This document shows, one piece after another, positions 45,885 to 57,021 of a DNA stretch of 64,000 bases (positions are counted from its first letter, which is position 1; each line of letters opens with the position of its first letter). The notes beneath the pieces were generated by a model, which searched no databases, was not told where the DNA came from, and saw only the letters and a program-made list of their open reading frames with translations. The translations under genes and the position numbers were made by a program. This DNA is from Prionace glauca (taxonomy: Eukaryota; Chordata; Chondrichthyes; Carcharhiniformes; Carcharhinidae). Where the stretch lies: the NCBI GenBank assembly GCA_037974335.1, contig CM075760.1, forward strand, positions 58,681,812 to 58,745,811, in the 5' to 3' direction.

Positions 45885-46420
45885 TGTATTCCCAATGGAA
45901 GAGACGCTAATCATGAACGTTCTCAAAATTCTCCCAGTGGCAGCCAATAATATTCGGCTGTGGAGGCAATATTACCCCGTCCTGAATAAACTGAAGGAGC
46001 AAGTGCTGCAGGGGGAAACTAAAAGGCCGTTACAGCCTGAATTGCACCCACATTGGAGTGGCAGAGAGCAGCTGATTGTGGAAGATGACACACGCCTATG
46101 GGTTCAAGAGTGTCATCCTGAGCGAGGATCGCCATCCCATCCTGGCTGATCTTTACCATGGCCACCATGGCCACAAACTGAAGGTCCTCCAAATTGCCAT
46201 GCCTGATTTCCAGGTATGGATACAAATATTTGTCCGTGGGTCAGTGTTGGCAATATCAACAAGGGCAGAACTGTTACCAGTCATTACTCTTCTCATTTGG
46301 GAATGGGCGGGATGGCCATAGACGTGGTTGCACATGGACAGTGTCGGACTGTTCATGGGCTCTATGTTCCTGATAATGGTAGATGCTGATTCAAAATGGA
46401 TGGCCATACACAGGGTGAGT
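45885..46420 (+). mobile_element. fossil Ty3/gypsy LTR-retrotransposon fragment (pol, integrase region)
   Basis: An old, broken piece of a Ty3/gypsy element covering the end of the RNase H/linker region and the beginning of the integrase core, recognised from the family's typical motif order. No LTRs, gag or other parts were seen nearby, so only this internal fragment remains. It is heavily degraded and looks ancient. Confidence 0.65.
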
Positions 46421-46429
46421 TAATCAAAC

Positions 46430-46544
46430 ACAAGGACAAGAGTAGAGAAACTTTATGCTATGAGAAACATGCAGACAAGCTTCAGTGTGATTTGAACAGG
46501 CTCAATGTGAGGGCATGTGCAAAGCAGTTGAACTAAAAGGTGGG
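46430..46544 (+). mobile_element. old CR1 (outer element), left part
   Basis: Encodes ADKLQCDLNRLNVRACAKQL, the stretch after the FADD motif of CR1-like RT. The element resumes at 51191 after a nested CR1. GTAAG at 46539-46544 and again at 51194-51199 may be the target-site duplication. Confidence 0.6.
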
Positions 46545-47223
46545 TAAGAACAAAAGAACAAAGAACAACCCAGCACGGGAAACAGGCCCTTCGGCCCAAC
46601 AAGCCTGCGCCGCCGCATCACCCTGCACCTATTCTACCCTGCGTGTCTACGAATAAAACCCCCCACTTAGCCAGATTCAGGGGAGAATAGTGTCAATTTG
46701 GTAAAACCAATCAGCCTAAGAGCACATCTTTGGGGTGTGGGAGGAAACCGGAGCGCCCGGAGGAAACCCACGCAACCACAGGGAGAATGCACAAACTCCC
46801 ACAGACACAGGCCCAAATCCATGTATCTGCACAGCTAGCAGTGCTAGTCACCGAGCTGTTGCGGCGCCCTTCTACCGGTCCAGGATCAAGCACACACACC
46901 GACACGAAGTACTAGGCCACTCCCGGAACCTCCAAGAGCAGCCCACGCACGACCCACCGTGTGCATGCCCCTCGTTTGACAACGAGGTGGACCTCCACCT
47001 GCGGAATAAAAGACAAAAACGTTAATCACAAGACTGCCTTTCCGGTGTCTCCCGAGGTTCTAACCCTTATTTAATATCCCCTACCATAACCCTCTATCCT
47101 CGTTTCACTCATGTGCCTATCTAACTGAACCTTAAACGAGTCCAACGTTCCCGCCTCCACCACCCTACTCGGTAGCGCGTTCCATACCCCTACAACTCTC
47201 TGCGTAAAGAACCTTCCTCTCAT

Positions 47224-47882
47224 ATAAGAACATAAAAACATAAGAAATAGGAGCAGGAGTAGGCCATCTAGCCCTTCGAGCCTGCCCCGCCATTCAATAA
47301 GATCATGGCTGATCTGTCGTGGCTCAGCTCCACCTTCCCGCCCTCTCCCCATAACCCTTAATCCCTTCTCTTATCAAAAACCCATCAACCCGCTTCTTAA
47401 AAATATTTAGCGAGGCAGCCTCCACCACTTCAACGGGCAGAGAATTCCAGAGATTCACCACCCTTTGAGTGAAGAAGTTCCTCCTCAACTCTGTTCTAAA
47501 CCGCCTCCCCTTTATCTTGAGGCTGTGCCCCCTAGTCCTACTGTCTTTTTTGAGCGGGAAGAGTCTCTCCACCTCTATCCTATCCATCCCATTCATCATC
47601 TTATACGTCTCAATGAGATCTCCCCTCATTCTTCTAAACTCTAACGAGTACAAGCCTAGTTTATTCAGCCTCTCCTCATAGCTCAATCCCCTCAACTCTG
47701 GTATCAGCCTAGCAAACCTCCTATGCACTCCCTCCAGGGCCAAAATATCCTTGCGCAGGTGCAGCGCCCAAAACTGCACACAGTACTCCAGCTGCGGCCT
47801 CACCAATGCCCTATACAGCTGCAGCAAGACCTCCCTACGTTTATATTCAATTCCCCTCGCTATGAAGGCCAGCATCCCATTC
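47224..47882 (-). mobile_element. CR1 LINE, 5'-truncated (inner element)
   Basis: The RT C-terminus in one open frame (MLAFIARGIEYKRREVLLQL to FFTQRVVNLWNSLPVEVVEA) and the subfamily 3' end with TTATGTTTTTATGTTCTTAT. It splits the middle element between RYNLDM and GRFFTQ. CATAT occurs at both edges. Confidence 0.88.
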
Positions 47883-49482
47883 CAAATCCCATATCCAAAT
47901 TATATCTCACCCCCCTCACCCTTAAATCATGTCCTCTTGTATTTGTAACCAATCTAGGGAGCAGTCTCTCACTATTGACTCTGTCTATTCCCTTCAGTAT
48001 CTTATATACCTCTATCATGTCCCCCCTCAATCTTCGTCTTTCCAAGGAGAACAGTCCCGGTTTCTCCAACCTTTCCTCGTACCCCAGCCCCTTCATGCCA
48101 TGCAACATCCTGGTAAACCTCCTTTGCACCCTTTCCAGAGCCTCCACATCCTTCCGGTAGTAAGGTGACCAGAACTGGACGCAGTACTCCAAATGCGGTC
48201 TAACCAACGTTCTATACAACTGAAGCATTAGACGGCAGCTTTTAAACTCTATACCCCTTCCTATAAAGGCTAGCATTCCATAAGCCTTCCTGACAACATT
48301 CTTCACTTGTGTTGCAACCTTCATGGATTTGTAAACCTGCACTCTCAGGTCCCTCTGTGTTTCTATACTCCTAATTTGTCTACCTTTAATCACATAGCTC
48401 CTCTCTACATTATTCCTTCCAAAATGCATCACCTCGCATTTGTCAGGATTAAATTCCATCTGCCACCTACCTGCCCAAAGCACCAACCTATCTATATCCT
48501 GTATCACCTCACAATCCACTTTGGTACCCGCCATCCCTGCCATCTTGGTGTCATCAGCAAACTTGCTCTTCACACCACCTACGCTCTCATCCAAGTCATT
48601 TAAGTAGACTACAAAGAGGAGAGGTCCCAGTACTGAACCCTACGGCACACCACTGGTCACTGGCCTCCAGTCGGACAAAGTCCCCTCCACTACTACCCTC
48701 TGTCTCCTATTACCCAGCCAGTTCTCAATCCACCTAGCTACCTGACCTCGTATCCCATGCGCCTTAACCTTTTCTGCCAGCCTACCATGAGGGACTTTGT
48801 CAAATGCCTTACTGAAATCCATATAGATGACGTCAACCGTTTTTGTCACCTCCTCAAAGAATTCCACCAGATTCGTAAGGCAAGACCTCCCTCTAACAAA
48901 GCCATGTTGCGTATCCCCAATCAGACTGCAACGCTCCAAATGCTCATACATCCTACCCCTAAGTACTTTTTCCATTAATTTCCCTACCACCGATGTCAAA
49001 CTCACCGGCCTATAATTTCTAGGGTTATCCCTGCTACCTTTTTTGAACAGCGGTACCACATTTGCTACCCTCCAGTCTTCTGGGACCTCACCTGTGTCCA
49101 AAGAAGAGACAAAGATTTGCGCCAGAGGCCCAGCAATTTCATCTTTCACCTCCCTAAGCAGCCTGGGATAAATACCATCAGGCCCCGGAGCTTTATCCAT
49201 CCTTACGCTACCTAAAAGCCCTAGCACTTCCTCCCTCGTAATAGATATTTCCTGCAGCTGATCCTCAGCTCCCTCAAACAGACCGCACGATTCCGAACCT
49301 CTCTCCTTCGTGAATACCGACACAAAGTATTCATTCAGGAGCTCCCCCATTCCCTCCGACTCAATACATATCTCCCCACTTTTGTCCCTAAGAGGACCAA
49401 TTTTCCCTCTAACTACTCTCTTGCTCCTAATATAGGAATAAAATGCCTTCGGATTTTCCTTAATCCTACCAGCCAAATCCAT
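47883..49482 (-). pseudogene. CR1 reverse transcriptase (ORF2) of middle element
   Basis: Two frames (49482-48640 and 48594-47883): linker DLAGRIKENPKAFYSYIRS, then [27 protein letters not shown], motif A VIYMDFSKAFDKVPH, SGVP, motif C SKFADDTKMAG, and the C-terminal YCVQFWSPYYRKD. A break near 48640 separates the PQGS region. Catalytic FADD is kept. Confidence 0.85.
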
Positions 49483-49578
49483 TTCCTGCCCTCTCTTCGC
49501 CCTTCTAATTCCCCTTTTTAGCTCCCTCCTACTCTCTCTATATTCCTCCAGCGCACTCTTGTACCCAGTCGTTTCGAC

Positions 49579-50555
49579 CTAACATACGCCTCCCTCTTCT
49601 TCCTGACCAAGTCTTCGATACCCCCTGTAATCCTTCCCATCCTTCCGCTTAACCGGAACATACCTCCCCTGCAACCATTTCATTTTGCCCTTAAAAGCCT
49701 CCCACTTGCCAACCGTGGACTTGCCAGCTAACAGTCCCTCCCAATCAGTGTCCTGCAGCTCCCTCCTAATCCTGCCATAGTTCCCCTTTCCCCAGTTCAG
49801 CACACTCCCGTTCGGCCGGCACTCGTCCCTTTCCATTTTTATCCTAAAGTAGACGGACTTGTGGTCACTATTATCCACATGTTCGCCTACCTCTACCTCA
49901 CCCACCTGCCCCGGCTCGTTTCCCAACACTAAATCCAGTATAGCCCCTCTCCTAGTCGGACTGGTTACATACTGCTCTAGAGACTCTTCCAAAACACATT
50001 TCACAAACTCCTCTCCCTCCGTACCCCCAGCTCTAGGCCCCCTCCAATTCACTCCAGGAAGATTAAAGTCCCCCACTACAAACACCCTATTCTTCCTGCA
50101 CCTATCCAAAATGCCCCTGCAAATGCTTTCCTCCACTGACCTCGGGCTGTTGGGTGGCCTATAATACACCCCTAGCAACGTATCCCTCCCTTTTTATTCC
50201 TCAACTCCACCCACAGTGACTCAATCCCTATCTCTTCTATATTGTCCTCCCTCTGCACTACTGTGATGTTTTCCTTTACCAACAGTGCCACCCCTCCACC
50301 TCTCTTCAACCCTCCTCTGTCACACCTAAAATACTTATACCCAGGAACATTCAGCTGTCAGTCCTGCCCTTCCCTTAACCATGTCTCTGCTACACCCACC
50401 ACATCTAACTGCCTCACAAACATCAAGGCCCTAAGCTCATCCATTTTCCCTGCCACACTCCTAGCATTAAAACAGACACAGTTCAACCCACAAGTGTCCC
50501 TCGGAACCTCCTTCTCCCTGATACTTTTTCTTTCACCCGACTCTCTCCCACCCAC
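49579..50555 (-). pseudogene. CR1 endonuclease (ORF2) of middle element
   Basis: N-terminal frame (50555-50358) with CVCFNARSVAGKMDELRAL and VAETW, then a frame (50178-49579) with YYRPPNSPRS, VVGDFNLPGVNW, DLVLGNEPGQV and the SDH motif in VDNSDHKSVYF. Key metal-binding motifs are visible but the frame is broken. Confidence 0.8.
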
Positions 50556-50575
50556 CTCCCCACCACCCCTCCATA

Positions 50576-51190
50576 TTAGTTTAAATCCTTCATAAACACC
50601 CCAGCTAACCTCCCCGCTAAGACATTAGTTCCCCTGCCGTTCAAATTCTCCCCACCCCTCCTGTACAATTGCCCTTCTCTCCTAAACACCTCCCAGTGAT
50701 CCACAAAAGTAAAGCCCTCCACCCTACACCAATCCCTCAACCATGCATTCAGCTGCATGATCTCGTCATTCTTTGCCCTGCTGGTGCAGGGCAACAACCC
50801 AGAGAGTGCCACCCTGGAGGTCCTACTCTTTAGTTCGGCCCCCAACTCCCTAAATTGCCTATGGACCTCAACCCTACTCCTCCTTCCTTTGTCCCCCTCC
50901 CCTACATGTACTATGACCTCAGCCTGTGCCCCCTCCCCTTTCAAAATTCCCTCTACCCTGTCCGTTACATCCTTGACCCCTGCTCCAGGAAGGCAGACCA
51001 CCATCCTGGAGTCACGCCTCTGTCCACAGAACCTCCTATCGATACCTCTGACCCTCCCGTCCCCTACCACTATCACCTTGCTAGCCCCCTTCTGTCCCTC
51101 TAAGTCAGTCACCTCCTCCTGCCTACCTTTCTGTGCCCCTGTCGACGAACCATGGGGGGCCTCTGGGGAGGCCGGGGGACCCTGACTACT
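50576..51190 (-). pseudogene. CR1 ORF1, esterase-like part, of middle element
   Basis: Open on the minus strand with KVIVVGDGRVRGIDRRF, CLPGAGVKDVTDRVEGIL, VIVHVGEGDKGR and VALSGLLP, SGNH-hydrolase-like blocks of CR1 ORF1, and a C-terminal WLRDWCRVEGFTFVDHW. The N-terminal zinc-finger part is missing at the 5' end of the insertion. Confidence 0.8.
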
Positions 51191-52165
51191 CTTGAGTGTA
51201 AGTGTGAGGTTATCACTTTGCAGCAATAATAGGAAGACAGATTATTATCTGAATGGGTGTAATTTGAGAGAGGTGGATACACAGCGAGACCTTGGCGTCC
51301 CCATGCATCAGGAGCTGAAAGTAAGCGCTCATGTACAACAGGCAGTAAAGAAGGCCAATGGTATGATAACCTTCAAAAGGATAAGATCTAACGACAGAAA
51401 TAGAGATGTGTTTATGCAGTTGTACAGGAAATTGCTGAGGCCACACTTCGATATTGTGTGCAGTTTTGATTTCATTATTTGGGGAAGGATGTCCCTGCTA
51501 CAGAGGGACTGTGCATGCATCAATGACTGAAAGTTAGTGCGCATGTACAACAGCAATAATGAAGGCCAATGGTATGCTGGCCTTCAAAGGAAGAAGATCT
51601 GAGTACAGGAATAGAGATGTATTACTGCAGTTATACAGGACATTGCTGAGGCCACACTTCGAGGATTGTGTGCAATTTTGATGTCCTTATCTGAGGAAGG
51701 ATGTCCTTGCATTAGAAGGAGTACAGTGACTATTTATCAGACTGATTCCTGAGATGACAATCTGTGATATAAAGAGCGACTAAGTCAGTTAGGATTTTAT
51801 TCATTGGAGTTTATTAGAGTTAAACTTACAATATTGGAACAGGTTTAGACAGGGGAGATTCCGAAAGAATACCCCGATGCTTAGGAAATTGTGGACTAAG
51901 TTTCATGGTTTGAGGATAAGCTTCAACTTCTTAGAACAGAGAGGAGAGAAATTTCTCCACCTAGATACAGAAAGTAGCTGAGGCCAAAATCTTTCGTGAT
52001 TTCAAGAAGATATGATGTATAACTCTTGTGGCTAAAGTGATTACGGGATCTGGGAGGAAGGGTTAGTTAGGGTATTGAAGTTGATGATCACCTATGACCA
52101 AACTGAATGGCGGAGCAGGCTCGAAGGCCTGAATCGCCCAGTCCTGCTTTTACCATATTTCAATA
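51191..52165 (+). mobile_element. old CR1 (outer element), right part
   Basis: Continues the RT from KCEV through NRKTDYYLNG and DTQRDLGVPMHQELKVSAHV to a 3' end with GGCGGAGCAGGCTCGAAGGC. It contains an internal tandem duplication: about 51300-51520 is repeated at about 51521-51730. Confidence 0.75.
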
Positions 52166-52284
52166 TTTCTATGATTGTGAAGCTGAGGTGAGTTTGTACA
52201 TGATTTGTGTCCCAACATTGTGCAACTTTGAGCCTTGTCTGAGTCCGAAACGTGTGTGAATCTGAACCAGGTCTCTGTCTGAAA

Positions 52285-52555
52285 CTGAATGGGTCTGAAC
52301 CTGGTGCGGGCCCGAGCCTGGTGCGGGCCCGATCCTGGTGCGGGCCCGAGCCTGGTGCAGGCCCCAGCCTGGTGCAGGCCTGAGCCTGGTGCGGGCCCGA
52401 TCCTGGTGCGGGCCCGAGCCTAGTGCAGGCCCCAGCCTGGTGCAGGCCTGAGCCTGGTGCGGGCCCGATCCTGGTACGGGCCCGAGCCTGGTGCAGGCCC
52501 AAGCCTGGTGCAGGCCTGAGCCTGCTGTGGGCCCGAGTCTGGTATGGGCCCTCTC
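52285..52555 (+). repeat. GC-rich minisatellite, 17-bp unit with 68-bp higher order
   Basis: About 15 units of the type CTGGTGCGGGCCCGAGC. Four unit variants (ending GATC, GAGC, CCAGC, TGAGC) recur in the same order about three times, giving a 68-bp higher-order period. Confidence 0.9.
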
Positions 52556-52559
52556 GACA

Positions 52560-53235
52560 TGAATGCCAGCGTCCCATTTGCCTTTCCAACTGCCGATTAA
52601 CTTCAGGTTAACCTTTGTAGAATCTTGAACAACGACTCCTAAATGTCATTGCGCACCTGATTTTCTAAGTATTTCCCCATTTAGAAAACTCGATGCCTCC
52701 ACTCCTCCTTTCAAAGTGCATAATCTCACACTTTTCCTCATTGAATTTCATCTGCCACCTCTTTGCTCACTCCCTAACCTGGCCAAGTCCTTCACCAAAT
52801 CTCATCCACCCCAACTCCCCGACATCCTCATTACTCCCTGTCACGCTGCATATCTTTGTATCATCTGCAAATTTAGCAACCGTGCCTTCATTTTGTTCTT
52901 CCAAATCATTAATGTATATTGTGAAAAGTTGTGTTCCCAGCACCGACCTCTGAGACACACCAGTAGTCACTGGCTGCCATCCTGAAAACAGATCCCTTCA
53001 TCCCCACTCTCTGCCTTCTGCCAGTCAGCCAATCCTCTATCCATGCCAGGATCTTTCTCTCAACACCCTTGACACATCTTATTTAGAAGTCTCTTCTGCA
53101 GCGCCTTATCAATGGCCTTCTGCAAATCGAAATAAATCAGGTTCAGTGGTTCTCCCTATCTAGCTTCCTTGTTACGTCCTCGAAGAACTCTAACAGATTT
53201 GTCAGACATGAGCTCCCTTGACAAAGCCGAACTGT
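52560..53235 (-). mobile_element. older CR1/L3-like LINE fragment
   Basis: Minus strand encodes VAKFADDTKICSVTGSN (motif C), preceded by TTGVSQRSVLGTQLFTIYIN and, further upstream, a degenerate motif A region near 53125 and SCLTNLLEFFEDV. No complete frame. Confidence 0.75.
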
Positions 53236-53514
53236 CTCAGTGCTATGGTGAAGTTGTACGAATGAAGTAATAGCATGATGGGAAAGTTGGACAACTATTT
53301 GGTAGAAAGAAAAATGAAAGCTGACTCTGTGTAACCTAAGACATGAATAGGACCAGAGGAGGCCAAGACCTGATAAGGCTGACTCCATATAACCTAGGGC
53401 TGTATGTGTAAGGCAAGGTAAGATCAGGGATGAAGGAGTCACCAACCTTTCTCTGTTCTATCAAAGGACAAGACATAAGTATGAATGGTGAGACAAAGAG
53501 TTCTAGGAGTTCAG
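53236..53514. other. no gene recognised
   Basis: Contains the repeated phrase GCTGACTC...TAACCTA at about 53320 and 53380. Nothing else recognised. Confidence 0.35.
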
Positions 53515-54050
53515 CAGGTTGTACCATGATTCTGGTCACCCTATTATAGAAAGGATAGTATTAAACAAGAAAGAGTGCAGAAAAGTTTTACGAAGATACT
53601 CTCGGGACTAGATTGTTTGAGTTATAAGGAGTGGTTGAATATACTTTTTTTTCTGGAGGGTAGGATGCTGAGGGGTTATCTTATAGAGGTCTATAAAATA
53701 ATGGGGGACATAGATCAGTTAGACAGTCAATATTTTTTCTCAACTGCATTGGTGTCTAAATCTAGAGGACATAGGTTTGACCTGAGAAGGGAAAGAAATG
53801 AAATGGTCCAGAGGGTCATTTTTGCACACAACGGGCCGTGAGTGTCCAAAACAAGCTACCAGAGGTAGTAGTAGAGGCGGGTATGCTTTTGTTTTTTTTT
53901 TAAAGCGCTTAGACGGTTACCTGAGTAAGATGGCTATCGAGGGAAATGGGCCAAAAGCGGGCAATTGGGAATAGGTTACTCATTAAAAAAGGGCGGCATG
54001 GACATATTGGGCCGAAAGACCTCCTTCCATGCTGTAAACCATTGTGACTT
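53515..54050 (+). mobile_element. older CR1/L3-like LINE 3' end
   Basis: RT C-terminal text (EWLNILFFLEGRMLRGYLIE, VYKIMGDIDQLD, SKSRGHRFDLRRE) and the 3' end with GGGCCGAAAGACCTCC. Degenerate. Confidence 0.75.
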
Positions 54051-54109
54051 TATCGCTCCATCTCATCTTCCTGACTCTCCCAGATACTGATTACAGATGA
54101 ATCAACCTC

Positions 54110-55975
54110 CTGTTTAATTAGATGAATGGGATATCATTATGCTGGGTTGTAAAATGCGATTGGAAGAATAACTTGTCAGGGGTTATTATTCATGTATGTT
54201 TACCTAATGTAATTGATTTTTAAACTAATATGAGACCGAATTGATCGGTGCGGAAATGTATAGTTGATCTGTTATTGTTTGTACGCTGTAATTGCATCGG
54301 AAATGACCTGACGCTGTATTCCAGAGCTACTTAACCCTTCTGATCATCTCCAAGCAGTTGTATTTCGTGTTTTTTTTCAAAATAAATGTTTCATCCTTAC
54401 ACAGAGATATCTGCCTCGTGAGTTTTCCTTTCTGTAGTTAAAGACAGTATTGGTCACCTCAAATTTCCGTGAATTCATGTGGATGGTATCAGAGAGAACA
54501 GCACACAGAGGGAGGGTCCCTTGGGTGATGTTCAGTGAATTTTGGGCATTTGTATCAAGGGGGAATGGATCTGATCAGGGAGAAATGCAGACTAGAAAAA
54601 GAAGGCAGTGGTTAATGGTTACAACCAGGCTTAATGGTTACAACCAGGCACTTAATGTGTTTTCTGGACAGTGGAATCTTTTCCGATCTCATGGAGCAGT
54701 AAGAGAAAAAAAAATCTATTTTGTTTGTTTTAACCAAATGTGAAGCTGAAATATCTTTATCAGAAGGCCCCAGTCTCGGAGAATAAGTAGTCACTTGTAT
54801 CAAATGGGCCCCAGATTTTTGAAACTTCTGCGTTTTTTTTCCCTTGGTCAATTCCATAGATCCCAATCTAGTCATCATTACAAAAATTGTAATCGATGAT
54901 GTGCTTATCTGAAATACGACTGAAGGGGGGAAATTATTAACCAATTGACAAGGTTTTTGACATAACATAGAATATAGAACATTACAGCGCAGTACAGGCC
55001 CTTCGGCCCTTGATGATGCACCGACCAGTGGAACCAATCTAATGACCATCTAATCTAAACTGTTCCAATGTTACCCATGCGCCTATCCACTGATCATTTG
55101 AACGCCCTTAAAGTTGGCACATAAGACACTACAAAAAAAAACAAAATAAATCTTGAAACAATGATAATAAGGTAATGAAGAAAATACTTTACACATATGT
55201 GGATGCAATAAAAGAATTAAGTAAATAATTATGATTATTAAACATATATGCTGATATGTTAAATGTAATTTATATATTGAATAAATTGTTGTTCATTTCA
55301 GCCAAAAGGAAGTCACTGTAAGATGTGATCGTAAAATTGATGAGTTGAGAGCCAATGGCCTGGGAAACTTAATAGTTAGCAAAATTAATATCTGAAAGTT
55401 TCTGGCGAGGGAATACATTTTGCAACTTTACGAATGAGGACATTCAATGTTTACACATAGAGTAGATCGCACTGGGACCCAGGATCACGTGTTTGTCCAG
55501 TTTTGCGAATGAGTTAGCGGGTATTTTCACATTGACCTCTAAATGAGAGTTCTTAGCCACACAGCAGAGGGAAGTGAGTTCAGCCAAAATGGGAGTCAGC
55601 ATTGGTACTAAATGGGCGAATTAGATATCATTACACAAGGATGTACAACGCGATTGACTGAGAAATGTGTCAGGAATTATTATTGATATATGTTGACAGA
55701 ATGTAATTGGTTTTAATCTAGTATGAGGTGGGAATGATCGGTAAGAACATCTATAATTGATCTGTTATTGACTGCACACGTTAGATTCACAGGAAAAGTC
55801 CTGCCGCTCTATTCCAGAACTACTTAACCCTGTTGGTGATCTCCCAGCAGCTGTATATTTTGTTTTTGTTTTCAATTATTGTTACCCCCTCACACAGAGA
55901 TATCTGTCTCGTGAGTTTTATATTGTCTATAGTTAAAGACAATCTCAAATTGTCAAATTACCCACAACACTAGTC
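54110..55975. repeat. direct repeats about 1.5 kb apart downstream of IgM copy 2
   Basis: 54110-54470 and 55610-55975 are homologous (both contain ACAGAGATATCTG with TCGTGAGTTTT and a CAGAGCTACTT/CAGAACTACTT block). The same sequence occurs once in copy 1, at 29200-29570. Confidence 0.75.
54963..55125 (-). mobile_element. CR1 3'-end fragment
   Basis: Minus strand: complement of the family 3' UTR (GTTACCCATGCGCCTATCC) and tail with TTCTATGTTATG. Present only in copy 2 of the duplication. Confidence 0.75.
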
Positions 55976-56574
55976 ATAATTTAGAAAATTGTAATTGATT
56001 ATGTGTTTAAGTGAAACGCACCTCAATTTCTTCATTTCACGTGATGATTTGCATATTTGTTCTGTATGTTTCCTCTATCCAGCTGGTGGTTTGCCTGTCT
56101 GGGAAGTATTTCATCGGACGACATAAAGAGAGATACACTCTGATAACCCACGCTACAGCGACACTGATAGCGTTGCTTTAAGAGGCTGTGTATAGAAAAC
56201 TATCTTCGGCCACACACTGTCCTGCATTGGCCTCTAATGAAGATGACATTTTGCTGTTTAGGATTGACAAACTCGTCAGTGACAGACCAGTTTATGCGTG
56301 AAATCGCCGCGGCCCTCCTCATTATTCACTCAGGTCTCTGCATTTTATTATGAAAAGGCAGAGATGAATGTGTATTTAAACAGATGGGTCACTGGGTGGC
56401 AGAGTGGCTCTTTCACGAAAGGGTCTTGAGTTCAACCACATCCCACACATGACTGGGAAAATTCCTGCCTGGGAAAGAGGGGAACCATATAGTAGGGAAA
56501 ATGGGGCGGTGTTGATGGGTTTTGAAGAGAAAGGAATTAATCCAAGCCAGAGTTGGTTAAAATTTCAATCAATA

Positions 56575-56580
56575 TTTATT
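56575..56580 (-). promoter_or_regulatory. polyadenylation signal, IgM membrane form, copy 2
   Basis: AATAAA on the minus strand about 440 bases after the TM2 stop; conserved in position with copy 1. Confidence 0.5.
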
Positions 56581-57021
56581 TTTAAAAATCAGAGAATATT
56601 TTACAGCGACATTTGTTTTAAGTTAGAAAAGCGAACATAACTATCGAGCTTCACATTGAGAACAGAACACATGCACATGGAATCCATCAATATTTGTACA
56701 TCTGATACATACACCAGAAACAGAAAACAGGATCTTAATAGAAAGAGGAATTATCAGATGCGAATGAGGAATGAGAAAAGTTTCTTAATTATGCACTGCA
56801 TTAAAACTATTAACCACAATTACATTATAACAAAAATGCCTCGTACATTTCACACTGAAAACTGAAAAAATGTCTATCATTACCTCAGTTACAGATTCAG
56901 AATGACAACCTGAGAATTTTTTTTTACTGATAGAGTCACTGAGAGCAGATATTGTATCTGTGTCATCCAGAGATTTTGATAATCATCTGTGGTAAATCTG
57001 CTGCGTACAAAATTCAACTCA

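Larger units (their letters stand above)
46545..51190 (-). mobile_element. CR1 LINE with SINE-like tail, nearly complete (middle element)
   Basis: Minus-strand CR1, about 4 kb without the nested copy at 47224-47882. From 5' to 3': ORF1 with esterase part (51190-50576), endonuclease (50555-49579), RT (49482-47883), then across the nested insertion FFTQRVVGVWNALPSRVVEA (47220-47160), a 3' UTR with SINE-like body, and a GTTCTTT-type end at 46545. Frames are broken several times. Confidence 0.85.

Noticed and set aside
50757-51185. 142-codon plus-strand open frame
   Set aside because: It is the antisense shadow of the CR1 ORF1 on the minus strand.
56047-56054. Octamer ATGCAAAT (minus strand) downstream of IgM copy 2, with others at about 2498 and 24681
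   Set aside because: About two matches are expected by chance in 64 kb on both strands, and the site is not conserved in copy 1.
56395-56455. tRNA-like A and B boxes (GTGGCAGAGTGG, GAGTTCAACC)
   Set aside because: No foldable cloverleaf or acceptor stem; the copy 1 equivalent is no better.
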